DNA of 64,000 bases from Macrophomina tecta (taxonomy: Eukaryota; Ascomycota; Dothideomycetes; Botryosphaeriales; Botryosphaeriaceae), in NCBI GenBank assembly GCA_024180945.1, contig JAKSGN010000022.1, positions 1,361,340-1,425,339 of the forward strand, given 5' to 3'. Below are positions 31,230 through 43,970 of the stretch, one piece after another. The translations under genes were made by a program, and so were the position numbers. Positions within the stretch are counted from its first letter, which is position 1. Every line of letters begins with the position of its first letter. The notes under the pieces are model-generated. The model had not been told where the DNA came from. It saw nothing but the letters and a program-made list of their open reading frames with translations, and searched no databases.

Positions 31230-33150
31230 AAACAGTAATAGTACTAGGATCTTAGATAGAGGTCGACCCGGCCGAGGGTTACGTTTAGAGTGCCTAGGGG
31301 CAAGCTTAGCCCGCGTAGTAAACAGAGCCTACTAGAGCTAAGCTCTTATAGCTTATTAAGAAGCTAAAGGCTTAGAACGCTCAACTAATCGAGTATACGA
31401 CAAAGCGGAGCGCTACTAAGGTAAAAATAATAGCACCTAAGAAGTTCGATAGAGATAGAAAGAAGCTTTAATTATTTCTACTCTAGATATAACGCTACCT
31501 CTAGTTTAATTAAGCGTAATTTAATAGCGACGCCGAGGAAGTACTCTTCGTATTAATCTATCTTAGAGAAACGGTAGAGGTATAGATAGAACTATATCTT
31601 CGCGACTATCTAGCTAACGAATACTCTCTCGAGAAGAGACGAGAAAAGACTAAAGAAATCTTCGACACCTATACGGGATTTATAGATAACCTTAAGGCTA
31701 CTTTTAATAATTAAGATAAAGTCCGTAAAGCCTCTAACAATATTATAACCGTTAAATAATTAGGATTTATAGCTATCTACGTAACTAAGTTTTAATAGCT
31801 CGTAGTCTACCTTAAATAGTTAGATAAGACTTTCCGCGACCTCTTCTATAAAGGCCTAAAGGAGAAAGTTAAGAAGAATATAATTATCTATAAATATCTA
31901 TTTACCTTCTAGAAGATAGTAGACCTAGCGTCCTAGATCGACGATTATATATACGAATAGAAGATGGGTTCTCGATAAGCTAATACCTCGAAACCTCGCC
32001 GTAAAAGAATAACCCTCGAAGGCGGAGATACTATAGCCCTCGATACGGCTAACCGACAGGATTCTAAGAAGGGTAATAATAAGAATCAAAATAATAATAA
32101 GAAGCCTAAAGGACCTAATCCAAACTAGATAGACGAGTAGAAATAGCGCTATAAGAATTAACTCTATATTATCTACGGTAGTAATAAGTACTTTTCTCCT
32201 AAGTGCCCGTAGAACCCGCGTAATAAGAAAGATAGAAAGTAGACCTCGAGCGCTTAACGTAAAGTATCGATTATATCCCGCTAAGATAACTATAATACGC
32301 TATACTAGACAGCCTGCTACAACGATAACTACTAGATATATTAAAGCAGTAAGAATATATTAGAATAGTACTCCTACAAACTACAACAATTCGGTATAAT
32401 AACTAGAAACGAAGAAGTTATCGAGACCAACAATTTTATTAATAGCTTTTTCTTAGACGAGAAGCTCGTAAATAGCGAGACCGAAGAACTATATAACTTA
32501 ACGGATAGCGAAGTAGAAGCTATAACGGACCCTATAGCTCTCTTAGAACTTAAGCGCCTTATAGCTAAGTATAGGATTAGCGTAGAAATAATAAACGAAA
32601 GCGACTAACTCGCCTAGGTAATCTAGATTCCCTACGAGAGAGGGTTGGCCCTTACAATACTATAAATATAGCGCTAAGGGACCCTCTAGGAAACCCGAAT
32701 CAAGTAAGATAGAAAGAAGTACGAACTTATCGTTATAAAGAAAACCGCGCTCGTAACGCTCTATTATTAAGAAATAACTACTTAATAGTAAGTAGACTAC
32801 GACTTTCTCCGAGAATTAGTAAGGATTCTTTACTAATACGGCACGGCGATAATCTAGAACTACATACTTTAGTAAATACCGGACGAGAAACTTAATATAC
32901 TAATCTTCCAATACTAGGTGCGGAAGGATATAGTCTACTAGCAAAAATAGTTACGCACTAATAAATAGACTAACTAGAAGTAAGTATACCTTTAAGTTAA
33001 CAAATAGAAAGACTATATATATAGTAAAATCTACGGCTATCCGAAGCTAAAAAACTAGACGGCCCTACGGTATTAGAATCGACCTAGGGGCTATAGTCTA
33101 GGTCCCTTTATATAGTATTACGTATATCGAAAACGGAAACTCTTACTAGA
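31230..33150 (+). pseudogene. Gypsy-4 gag (RIP-inactivated)
   Basis: Homologous throughout to Gypsy-1 gag (KTQNAQLIEYTTKRSATK, YLRETVEV, DLFYKGLKEKVKKN, TLEGGDTIALD). The CCHC knuckle is degraded, with cysteines changed to tyrosine. Boundaries are approximate. Confidence 0.75.
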
Positions 33151-36100
33151 AAGAAACTTTAAAAATAATTTAAGATTACTAGAGTCCTGCGAGGACGTAC
33201 AATCTCGATACTAGTCGATAGCGAATTAAGTGAAGACTTTATCTATAACGAGCTAGTATAAGAATTAAATATCCCTTATCGAAAAAAGAAAGAACCCTAC
33301 TCTCTTAGCAAATTCAACGGAAGAAGCGCCGACTACGAAGAAGAATAGATACGTATTAAAATAGAAGAAGTCTTACTAGAAATTAACAAATACCCCAATT
33401 AGGTTATTCTTAACATCTAAAGAATTTTAGGACACGACGTTATTCTTAGAATACCTTAGCTTAGGACTCGTAATTCCCTTATTAACTAGGCAAGCGATAT
33501 ACTCTTCCTACGATAGAATATCTAGGATATTATCGAAAACCTAGAAAGTAGTTATAAGAATATTAAATAAGAACTACTAGATATCTTCTAAAAATATATT
33601 TTTAGTATAAAATAGGAAGTAGCTAGTATAAGGCCTAAATATAGCAACTATATAGGCGACTCCGATAATAGTATAAGTTAGAACTAGGACTACGACGTAG
33701 GAAGCGAAGCCTCCTTAGTAAAATATAACCCTATCGCAGGAATAAGCCCTACTAAGCGAAACGATACCCTCGAATTATTAGAAGAAACGCAAGACTTAAA
33801 CGATAGCGTAAGGCCTAGCGTTAGTAGTATTAACGGCAACCTTAAGGAAGGCCTAAGACAGGACTAGAACTATAGTATACGAGACGCCGCCTCCTCGGTA
33901 AAATATAGCGTCTTAAGCGGAGTAAGTCCTACCAAGTTAAGTATTCCCAAAAATCAGGTATAATACTTATTACGAAGAACTACGCGGAGAAAGCGTAAGG
34001 CTAAGAATAAGGCTTTACGAAAGTAATTAGTAGCCTTAGAACCTTTCGTAGACGTCTAGATAATCTTAAGAGAGGTATTTAGGCGTATACAACGCTAAGA
34101 ATAATAGGTCTACCTTATATATATTAAACCCTCACCGGCGGTATAATAAAGAGCATTAGCTAGGGCCTAATAAGAAAGGCTAAGAAATAAGAACTATCTA
34201 ACTCCTATCGGAGGAGATAATCCTACGAGGATTAAGAGAGGATAATACAGTAGTTTAGAGATATAGTAGTAACTATAAGAAACACCTCTAATACCGGAAA
34301 TAGAAACGGTACTTAATAAGTATTAGGACTTAGTTACTATTTACTAAGAAAGAGGAAAGGGAGACTTACTAAAGTACTAACTATAGAACTACGAGATTCC
34401 GCTTAAGCTAGGAACGAAACCGACTTATAAGCCTATCTACTTCTTATTAAAGAAGAAAATAGAGGCTTTAAAGAAATATATTAAGAAGAACCTCGAACGA
34501 GGATATATTTAGCTATTAACGTTATTAGCCGGATATTCGATTCTCTTCGTTTCTAAGAAGAATAGTAAGTTACGCCTCTACGTCGACTATCGATAACTTA
34601 ACGATATTATAATTAAGAACCATTACCCGCTCTTACGCATCGACGAGCTCTAGGATAAGTTAGGAAATATAAAGTACTTTACGAAGCTAGATCTCCGGGA
34701 CGGATATTACTTAGTTAGGATTAAAGAAGGGGAAGAGTAAAAGATAGTCTTTTATATAAGGCTAGGACTCTACGAGTATACGGTTATACTATTCGGGCTT
34801 ACTAACGCGCTAGTAACTTTTTAGAATCTAGTTAACGATACGCTGCGCGAATACTTAGATATCTTCTATATAGCTTATCTCGACGATATCCTCATCTTTT
34901 CGGAAACTCTAGAGAAATATAAAAAGTATATTAGAAAAGTCCTAGAAATACTCTAAGTAAAGAATCTTACTATCGCACCCGATAAGTACTTTTAGTATAC
35001 CTAGAAAGTAGAATTCTTAGACTTTATTATTACCCCCGGATATGTCGGTATGGACGACTCGAAACTAAACTTTATTAGAGAATAGCCAGTACTAAAGACG
35101 ATTAAGGAAGTATAGTCCTTTCTTAGATTCGTAAATTTCTATAGAAAGTTTATCTAGAACTATTTAAAAGTTACGAAACCTTTAACGCGACTTACTTAGA
35201 AAGAGTATAGCTTCTAATAGAGAGACGATTAGTAGCAAGCCTTCAATTCGCTAAAACAAATATTTTACGAAGCACCCGTCTTGGGGATATACGATTCTAA
35301 TAAACCGATCGAAGTAGAGACTAATACGTTAGGATTCGCCCTAGGAGTATATCTTAGCTAGCCTAACGATAAAGATAGATAGTACCCGATCGCGTTCTAC
35401 TTAAGAAAGTTCACCCTAGTAGAGCTTAACTACGATACTTATAATAAGGAGCTCTTGGCTATCGTCTTAGTATTTAAGTATTAGAGATACTACCTAGAAG
35501 GAGCCGACTAATAGGTAATAGTATATTACGACTATTAGAATCTTACGCGCTTTACTACGACTAAGGAGCTAAACCGACGATAGATTCGCTAGTTATAAGA
35601 ATTAGTATTCTATAATTTTAAGATTACGTATAGAAAAGGTATAGATAACGCCGCCGCTAACGCGCTTAGTAGAAGGGTAGACTATATAGAAGAAAGAATC
35701 AAGCCGTAGCTTATAGTCTTATAGTAGGTAAGCGATAAATCGTTTACTCTTACTAGATAGTCTTTTCTAATACTTCGCATCGAGTTAAACCCATAGTATT
35801 AGAAGATTCGAGAAGTATACGCTTAGAACTTCTTCGCGTAGGAACTTCTAGCGCTTAAGAACGACCCGTATATTACTTAAGATAGGAAAGAAATGCTTCT
35901 CTTTAAAGAATTAATCTATATCCTAATAAGACTGCGAGAAGCACTCGTTAAGAATATATACGTAGTACCCGCATATAGATATTAGGGCATCGATAGAACA
36001 ACTAAGAGAATTACGTAAAACTTCTACTTTCTAGGATTACGAAAAATAGTCTAGCGTATAGTTTCGTAATGCGACCTTTATATTCGAAGTAAAGCTGTAA

Positions 36101-37260
36101 CGTACGCTCCGTACGGACAACTATAACCCCTAGAAGTACCGGAACGACTATAGTAATAGATTACGCTAGACTTTATTATGAAGCTACTAGAGTTTAGAGA
36201 TCCGCTTATAGAAGTTAAGTTCGACTTAATCCTAGTCTTTATTAATAGACTTACGAAGTACGTATGCTTTTTACCCTACCTAGAAGTATCGAATATAGAA
36301 TAGCTAGTCTATACGTTTCTCCGATATATCTTCGCGGATTACGGAATGCCGGAAGTATTAGTTTTAGATAGGGATAAGCTAATAAGATTAGAATTTTAGT
36401 AAATACTTACGCGCTAACTTAGAGTAAAGAATAAACTCTCTATAACGGTATACGCGTAAACCAACGGCTAGATAGAACGGATAAACCGGACTCTTAAATA
36501 ATATCTTCGCTGTTATATTAACTACCTATAGGATGACTGGGCTATATAGCTATCTATGGTATAATTCGCCTATAATAGCGCTAAGTAAGAGTTAACTAAC
36601 GTATCCCCGTTCTTTACTAACTATGGGTTCGAACTAGATGCGTATAGAGAAGCTATTCTAAGTAGAAAATTAGCCTAGAAAGGCGTTCTTAAAGCCGAGT
36701 AGCTAAGAGAATTATATAAAGCTATTAGTCTCGACCTTAAATACGTACGAATTATAATATCTAAATACTACAATAAACGGCACTAGGCGGTACCGAACCT
36801 TAAAAGAGGGAATAAAGTGTACCTTCTTACGAAAAATATTAAATTAAAGCGACCGAGCGATAAATTAGATTTTAAGAAAATTAGTCTATTCGAAATTATA
36901 GAAAAACTTAGAGAAGTTACGTATTAACTTAAATTACCTAATATACGGATAAACTTTACCTTTTACGTGGTAATACTCGAGCTAGCACTAGAAAACGCTA
37001 CTATTCTAGAAACTTAGGAAGAAATCGTACTAGAAAATCCTAACGCCGAAGAAGACTAATACCCGGTCGAAAAAATTCTAGACTATAAACGATTTAGACG
37101 TTAGCTTAAATATCTCGTTAAATAGAAAGAATACGGGAACGAGGATAACTAGTAGGTGCTAAAGAACGATATATACCTAGACCTTATTATAGAATTCTAT
37201 CGCTAAAATCCTAATCTTCTACGGAGACGAGGTCGTCCCCGAATAAGAACAACGAAAAAC
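33150..37260 (+). pseudogene. Gypsy-4 pol: protease to chromodomain-like end (RIP-inactivated)
   Basis: Protease (ISILVDSELSEDFI near 33210), RT with an intact [12 protein letters not shown] near 34880, and RNase H (LGFALGVYLSQ, YDTYNKELLAIVLVFKY). Integrase follows (DFIMKLLEF, VLDRDKLIRLEF, QTNGQIERINRTL), then a chromodomain-like tail (EKILDYKRFRRQLKYLVK near 37080). Unlike Gypsy-1, the RT YLDD and the integrase Glu are retained, but stops at Gln/Trp codons inactivate it. Confidence 0.85.
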
Positions 37261-37990
37261 CTTCAAGAACTAGCGGATCCGTCGTAAACTAAGATAAACG
37301 AGCAAGATTTATAGGCTTAGAAGAACGCGGAGACCTCGTATTCGGCGTAGGTTCCCCGGTAAAACTAGCACGATTAGCCTATAGCGCAGTAGAATCTACC
37401 AACTCGTAACGTAGCCGTTTTAACGAGGACCGACCCTTAGAACTCTTAGAGTTAGAAAGACCTTTAGATAAACTAAATGCCTTAGCCTTCTCTAACTTCT
37501 CTAACGATATAAATCCTTACTAAATTATCTTAGACCTACGCTTCTAAAGGAAGCGGCGCTACTTACGCAAACGTACTAACTTTTTTAGAGTAATATCTTT
37601 CTTAGTAGCGATACAATCGAACTTCCGGTCTAAACGATCTACTGCGAAAGTTAGTTAGGAGAATAAAACGGAATAATACGATATTTATAACCCGAGGTAC
37701 TTACTTCCGTAATATTATAACCCGTGCGACGCGCCTTTAAGTAGGCGCTATAAACAGAGGAATTATCCTTTAAGGTAAAGTATACGGTATAGTACTCTAG
37801 GTAGTAAGTATAAGGAATTATCTCTACGCCGTCCCGGAGAATACGACGCAATAAGTCCCAACGACGTATTATAGTACGATGCGGCCGCTTAGTAGAAGAC
37901 TTAAAACTATTAGTAAAAGAACGTTTTAGCGGTATAATAAGGACCTATAACAAGAAATAATATAGAAACCCTATAGAACGAAAAGATATA
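37230..37990 (-). pseudogene. Gypsy-4 antisense ORF with six tyrosines at Zn2Cys6 positions
   Basis: In the same place and orientation as the Gypsy-1 antisense frame. An open piece (37651-37851) reads IIPYTYYLEYYTVY and then SVYSAYLKARRTGY, giving Y-x2-Y-x6-Y-x9-Y-x2-Y-x7-Y (codons from 37812 down to 37717). This is the Zn2Cys6 pattern with every Cys replaced by Tyr, the change RIP makes from TGC/TGT. The distal part toward 37230 is broken by stops and frameshifts and has a charged, leucine-rich composition. Not functional now; its value is as independent support for the ancestral cluster. Confidence 0.65.
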
Positions 37991-38038
37991 GCCGCGTAAG
38001 AAAAATCTTCGAGCCGAAGATTCTAAAAGGGGGGATAG

Positions 38039-38473
38039 TATTACAGCGCAGCCTCTATAGTATAGAAAACAAGAAAGAAAAGAACGTTCCGCGGAAAACT
38101 CTAAAGAAAAGAGGGGATTACGTGGCTTAGTATATAAGTACCTAAGGACGGACCCACTAAGCCCTTACGAGCCGGGCTTATAACGGCTTACCTCGAGCCC
38201 TCTAGAGCTGGGCTCGCAATAGTACTACTAGATTATATACACTTTCCTACTTATATATAAACTACACTCTTTAGATAGCTTTAACCTTCGTAGTTAACTT
38301 TAATAATAGAATTTAGACTCTATTAGTAACACGGCCTTCGCACATAGTACTTAGTCTTATTACGTATTCGACTTGCTCTTACCCTCTTCTTATACCTACT
38401 TAAGGAAATCCCTCGACAGGTTTTCTCCCTCTTTAGTGTTTAGATCCTTAGAGGCAGAGGCCCGCTCGTTATA
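38039..38473 (+). repeat. Gypsy-4 3' LTR (LTR1, 435 bp subtype)
   Basis: Identical length to the 5' copy. Contains CGAGCCC...GGGCTCG around 38192-38214. Ends CTCGTTATA before ATTAT. Confidence 0.9.
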
Positions 38474-41400
38474 ATTATCTATAAATACCTATCTATCTTC
38501 TAGAAGATAGTAGACCTTACGTCTTAAATTAATAGTCGTATATACGAATAGAAAATAAGTTCTTAATAAGCTAACACCTTAAAGCCTCGCCGTAAGAGAA
38601 TAACCCTCGAAGGCGAAGACGCTATAGCCCTTAACGCGGCTAACTAATAGAATTCTAAGAAGGGTAACAATAACGGACGAAATAATAATAAGAAACCTAA
38701 AGAACCTAATCTAAACTAGACAAACGAGTAGAAATAGCGCTATAAGAATCGACTCTATATTATCTATAATAATAATAAGTACTTTTCTTCTAAGTACCCG
38801 CAGAACCCCTATAATAAGAAAGATAAAAAGTAAACCTTAAGCGCCTAGCGCGAAGTATTAGTTATATCCCGCTAAGATAATTACGATACGCTATACTAGA
38901 TAGCCTACTACGACGATAACTACTAAATATACTAAAGTAGTAAAGATATATTAAAATAGTACCCCCTATAAACCTTAATAATTCGGTATAATAACTAAGA
39001 ATAAAGAAGTTATCGAGACTAATAATATTATCAATAGCTTCTCCTTAGACGAGAAACTCGTAAATAGCGAGACTAGAGAACTATATAACTTAATAAATAG
39101 TAAAGTAGAAGCTATACTAAACCCTATAATTCTTCTAAAACTCGAGCGCCTTATAGCTAAGTATAGAATTAGCGCGGAAATAACAAATAAGAATAATTAA
39201 CTCGCCTAAATAATCTAGATTTCCCACGAGAGAAGATTAGCCCTTATAGTACTATAGATATAGCGCTAAGGGACCCTCTAGAAAACCCGAATTAAGTAAA
39301 ATAAAAAGAAGTATAAACTTATCGTTATAAAGAAAACTGTACTCGTAACGCTCTATTATTAAGAAATAACTACTTAATAGTAAGTAGACTACGACTCTCT
39401 CTAAAAGTTAGTAAAGATTCTTTATTAGTATAGTATAGCAACTATTTAAAATCGTATACTCTAGTAGATACTAAACGAGAAACTTAATATACTAGCTTTC
39501 TAATACTAGGTATAAAAGAATATAGTCTACTAGCAAAAATAGTTATATACTAATAAATAGACCGACTAGAAGTAAGTATACCTTTAAGTTAATAAATAGA
39601 AGAACTATATATATAGTAAAGTCTACGGCTATCTAAAGCTAAAAAACTAGACGGCCCTATAATATTAAAATCGACCTAAGGGCTATAGTCTAGGTCCCTT
39701 TATATAGTATTACGTATATTAGAAACGGAAACTCTTACTAGAAAGAAACTTTAGAAATAATTTAAGATTACTAAAGTTCTATAAGAACGTATAATCTTAA
39801 TACTAGTTAATAGTAGATTAAGCGAAGACTTTATCTATAATAAACTAATATAAGAATTAAATATTTCTTATTAAAAGAAAAAAGAACCCTACTCTCTTAG
39901 TAAATTTAATAAAAGAAACGCCGACTATAGAGAAGAATAGATACGTATTAAAATAAAAGAAGTCTTACTAGAAGTTAATAAATACTCTAATTAGATTACC
40001 CTTAATATTTAAAGAATTCTAGGACACGACGTTATTCTTAAAATATCTTAGCTTAGGACTCGTAACCCCCTTATTAACTAGGCGAGCGATATACTCTTCC
40101 TATAATAGAATATCTAGGATATTATCGAAAACCTAAAAAGTAGTTATAAGAATATTAAATAAGAACTACTAGATATCTTCTAAAAATATATCTTTAGTAT
40201 AAGATAGGAAGTAGCTAGTATAAAGCCTAAATATAGTAACTATATAGGCGACTCCGATAGTAGTATAAGTTAAAACTAGAACTACGACGTAGAAGACAAA
40301 GCCTCCTTAGTAAAATATAACTCTATTATAGGAATAAGCCCTACTAAGCGAAATAATACCCTTAAATTATTAGAAGAAACGCAAGACTTAAATAATAGTG
40401 TAAGGCCTAATAACGATAGCATTAATAGTAACCTTAAGAAAGGCCTAAGATAGAACTAAAACTATAGCGTATAAGACGCCGCCTTCTTAGTAAAATATAG
40501 CGCCTTAAGCGAAGTAAGTCCTACTAAGTTAAGTATTCCTAAAAATTAGGTATAATACTTATTATAAAGAACTACACGGAGAAAGCGTAAGACTAAGAGT
40601 AAAGCTTCGCGGAAGTAATTAGTAGCCCTAAAACCCCCCGTAAATATCTAGATAATCTTAAGAGAGGTATTTAGGCGTATATAACGCTAAGAATAATAAA
40701 TCTACCTTATATATATTAAACCCTTACCGGTAGTGTAATAGAGAGCATTAGCTAGGGCCTAATAAAAAGAGCTAAGAAATAAGAACTATCTAACTCCTAT
40801 TAAAGAAGATAATCCTACGAGAATAAGAGAGAATAATATAGTAGTTTAGAGATATAGTAGTAACTATAAGAAACGCCTCTAATATCTAAAATAGAAACGA
40901 TATCCGAAGAGTATTAGAACTTAGTTACCGTTTACTAAGAAAGAGAAAAGGGAGACTTACCTAAATATTAACTATAGAACTATAAGATTCCGCTTAAGCT
41001 AGAAATAAAACCGGCTTATAAGCCTATCTATTTCTTATTAAAGAAGAAAATAGAGGCTTTAAAGAAATATATTAAAAAGAATCTCGAACGAGAATATATT
41101 CGGCTATTAACGTTATTAGCTAGGTATTCGATTCTCTTTATTCCTAAGAAGAATAGTAAGTTACGCCTTTACGTCGACTATTAATAACTTAACAATATTA
41201 TAATTAAGAACTAATACCCGCTTCTATATATTAATAAGCTCTAGGATAAGTTAGGAAATATAAAGTACTTTATAAAACTAAACCTTAGGAATAAATATTA
41301 CTTAGTTAGAATTAAAGAAGGAAAAAAGTAGAAGATAGCTTTCTAAATAAGACTAGAACTCTACGAGTATATAGTTATACTATTCGGGCTTACTAACGCG

Positions 41401-42107
41401 CTAGTAACCTTCTAGAATCTCGTTAATAATACGCTACGCGACTACTTAGATATCTTCTATATAGCTTATCTCGACGATATTCTTATCTTCTTAGAAATAC
41501 TTAAAAAATATAAAAAGTATATTAGAAAGATCCTAGAAATCCTCTAAGTAAAGAATCTATCTATCGTACTAGAGAAATATAAATAGCACGTATAGAGAAT
41601 AAAATTCTTAGGCTTTATTATTACCCCCGAATACGTCGGTATAGACGACTCGAAACTAGACTCTATTAAGAGATAGCTAGTACTAAAGATAATTAAAAAA
41701 GTATAGTTCTTTCTTAGATTCGCTAACTTCTATAGAAAGTTTATCTAGAACTACTTAAAGATTACGAAATCCTTAATATGACTTACTTAAAAGAAGCATA
41801 GCTTCTAATAAAGAGATAATTAGTAGTAAGCCTTTAATTTACTAAAGAAAATATTTTATAAAGCACCCGTCTTAGAAATATATAATTTTAATAAACTAAT
41901 TAAAGTAGAGACTAATACGTTAGAATTCGCCCTAGGAGTATATCTTAGCTAGCCTAACGAAGAAGATAGATAGTATCTAATCGCGTTCTACTTAAAGAAG
42001 TTTACTCCGGTAGAGCTTAATTATAATACTTATAATAAGAAGCTCTTAGCCATCGTCTTAGTATTTAAGTACTAGAGATACTACCTAGAAGAAGCCGACT
42101 AATAGAT
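38474..42107 (+). pseudogene. Gypsy-3 gag end and pol (to RNase H), second block
   Basis: Continues gag from the ATTAT duplication (IIYKYLSIFQKIVDLTSQIN), through the degraded knuckle region and protease to RT (YLDDILIF near 41470) and RNase H (YNTYNKKLLAIVLVFKY near 42030). Almost every Gln/Trp codon is a stop. It ends in the RNase H segment ...YLEEAD, where an LTR1 begins; integrase is missing. Confidence 0.8.
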
Positions 42108-42552
42108 TATTACGGCGTAGCCTATATAGGGTAATAAAAGTAGGAATAGCCCCGCTAAAGGCGAGTAGAACTAAAGAGATATAGATTAGAAATTACGTAA
42201 CTCCCGCGATTAGTTAGACCTACTCGTCTAGAAATTAAGTAAGTTAACCTAACTACTTAGTAGAATGGTCGCGATTAGTTACTAAACGCAATACCTTTAC
42301 TAAGTATATAGATTATATATATTTCCTACTAGTATATAAACTATACTCTTTAGATAGCTTTAACCTCCGTAGTTAACTTTAATAATAATCCGTATATTAT
42401 TAGTAATATAGCCTTCGCATATAGTACTTAGTCTTATTACGTATTTAACTTACTCTTATCCTCTTCTTATATCTACTTAAGGAAAACCCCCTTAGTAGGT
42501 TTTCTTTCTCTTTAGTATTCGGATTCTTAGAGGCAGAGGCCCGCTCATTATA
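42108..42552 (+). repeat. LTR1 (445 bp) without matching flanks
   Basis: Complete LTR1 of the same subtype as the Gypsy-3 5' LTR. Left flank TAGAT is Gypsy-3 RNase H; right flank ATATA is the Gypsy-B LTR. With no target duplication and no purine tract on its left, it is neither a simple solo insertion nor a normal 3' end. Confidence 0.82.
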
Positions 42553-42660
42553 ATATAATGCTACTAAGAAGTAAATCCTATACTACTAAGAATTTATATC
42601 TAAGAATATATAACTCTTTTAAAGGCTTTTTACTTATAACTAGTCTATTTATTTATAATT
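42553..42660 (+). repeat. Gypsy-B 5' LTR remnant
   Basis: About 108 bp corresponding to 8970-9076, for example GAATATATAACTCTT against GAATATACGACTCTT. Its left part was removed at the LTR1 junction. Confidence 0.7.
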
Positions 42661-42679
42661 AAATTCTTCTTAATTTCTT

Positions 42680-43970
42680 TCAGAAAAGCAGCCGGCCTTA
42701 AAGAACTATATATAATAATTTTAATAATTTTAATAAAAAGAACGATTTTACGATAATAAAAATAAGGGGCTAATAAAGTTATTTAAATACTTAAGGCGAA
42801 CGAATAGAAATAGGCTTATTAATTTCTAAAGACTATTAAATGCTAATTATTAATAGAAGCGCCTAGGGCATTAAATACCTAATAGACGACGTAGCCGAAC
42901 TAGAAATACCTATAGCTATCGATAAACTATAACGCTTACGTAGTATACTTATAAAAGGTATATTAGAAGCTAAGCTTCTAAATATCTTAACCGCGTTAAG
43001 GTTCTATAATAGCTATAAGCGGCCCTTAACGGTAAACTATCTATCGTTTCTACGCCAAACGTAGGCGAAACGTATATAGAAAGTAGAATAGATAATAGCG
43101 AAAAGCGACTTAATCTTCTTATAAGAAATCTACCTCTAAAACTCGAAGGCCTTACTTAGGGCTTATATAACTTATAGACGAATATAGTAGAAATACGTTT
43201 TAGTATATACTAGGTAGATAAAAACTATCTTAGAAGAATTCTCTAGGCTACTAAAGAATTATTTAAATATAAGATCTTCTTCTAGCACGTCTAAAGACGT
43301 CTAATAAACTAGAAGAAACTAGTACTACTCTAGTAAAAGTTTAAAATATTAGTATAGAATTATATTTATAATTCTATTATTTACTACCTTAATAATGCTA
43401 TTAGTTATTATACTACGGTAATAAAGAAGGGCTAGAAGTTTATAGAATTCTACGCCTAAATAAAGACGTACGAGAATAAATTTACGTATTAGATTTAAAA
43501 CGTAGATTACTATATTAACTAGATTTACTCCCGGCTTCTATTATTTATACATATAGAGCTCGTGCGCTAGTTCTTTCTTACTAGGATATAGGTAGAAGAG
43601 GATTTAGTAGCTAAAATCTAATATATTAAGTAAATACTAGAGGTAACGAGGCCCTATAAAAAGAATAAGAATAAGTAATAGTTATAAGAGACTAAGCGCC
43701 CTTTTACTATCTTTAGTCTAGAACGTAACGGTTCCTATAAGGAGTTTAGAAATAGTAAGAAGGCTAAAAAGAACTAAAAATCCGAAGCTTTAGCTCTTTT
43801 AAAGAACGTAGGCGATTTATATAGATCTAGTATCCTAAACGTAGGCGAAAAGTAGGCTAAAGACTACGCTAACTAGGCGAACTATAAAGATAAGTAAGAC
43901 TTAAAAAAAGAAAAGCTTTAATTACTTCTCTCTTCTTCTTATAGTTAGGGCCTTAAATAGGAGGTAGTTT
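42680..43970 (+). pseudogene. Gypsy-B gag (RIP-inactivated)
   Basis: Retrotransposon gag-like sequence with a capsid segment around 43150-43420 (KYVLVYTRQIKTILEEFS-like, once the TAG codons are skipped) and a Lys/Asn-rich tail before 43970. A CCHC knuckle is not clearly visible. Confidence 0.6.

Larger units (their letters stand above)
30712..38473 (+). mobile_element. Gypsy-4, full-length LTR1 Gypsy nested in Gypsy-3 (7762 bp)
   Basis: Equal 435-bp LTRs (30712-31146, 38039-38473) and a perfect 5-bp target duplication ATTAT (30707-30711 and 38474-38478). The order is gag, pol, antisense frame, purine tract (AAAAGGGGGGATAG), LTR. Heavily RIP-mutated but with no visible internal deletion. Confidence 0.93.
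29525..42107 (+). mobile_element. Gypsy-3, LTR1 Gypsy split by Gypsy-4 and truncated in RNase H
   Basis: A 446-bp 5' LTR, leader and first part of gag (to 30711) are followed by the nested Gypsy-4, then gag and pol continue from 38474 to 42107. The element stops in RNase H, directly against an LTR1 (42108) without a purine tract, so the normal 3' end is missing. This is among the most strongly RIP-mutated copies here. Confidence 0.85.
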
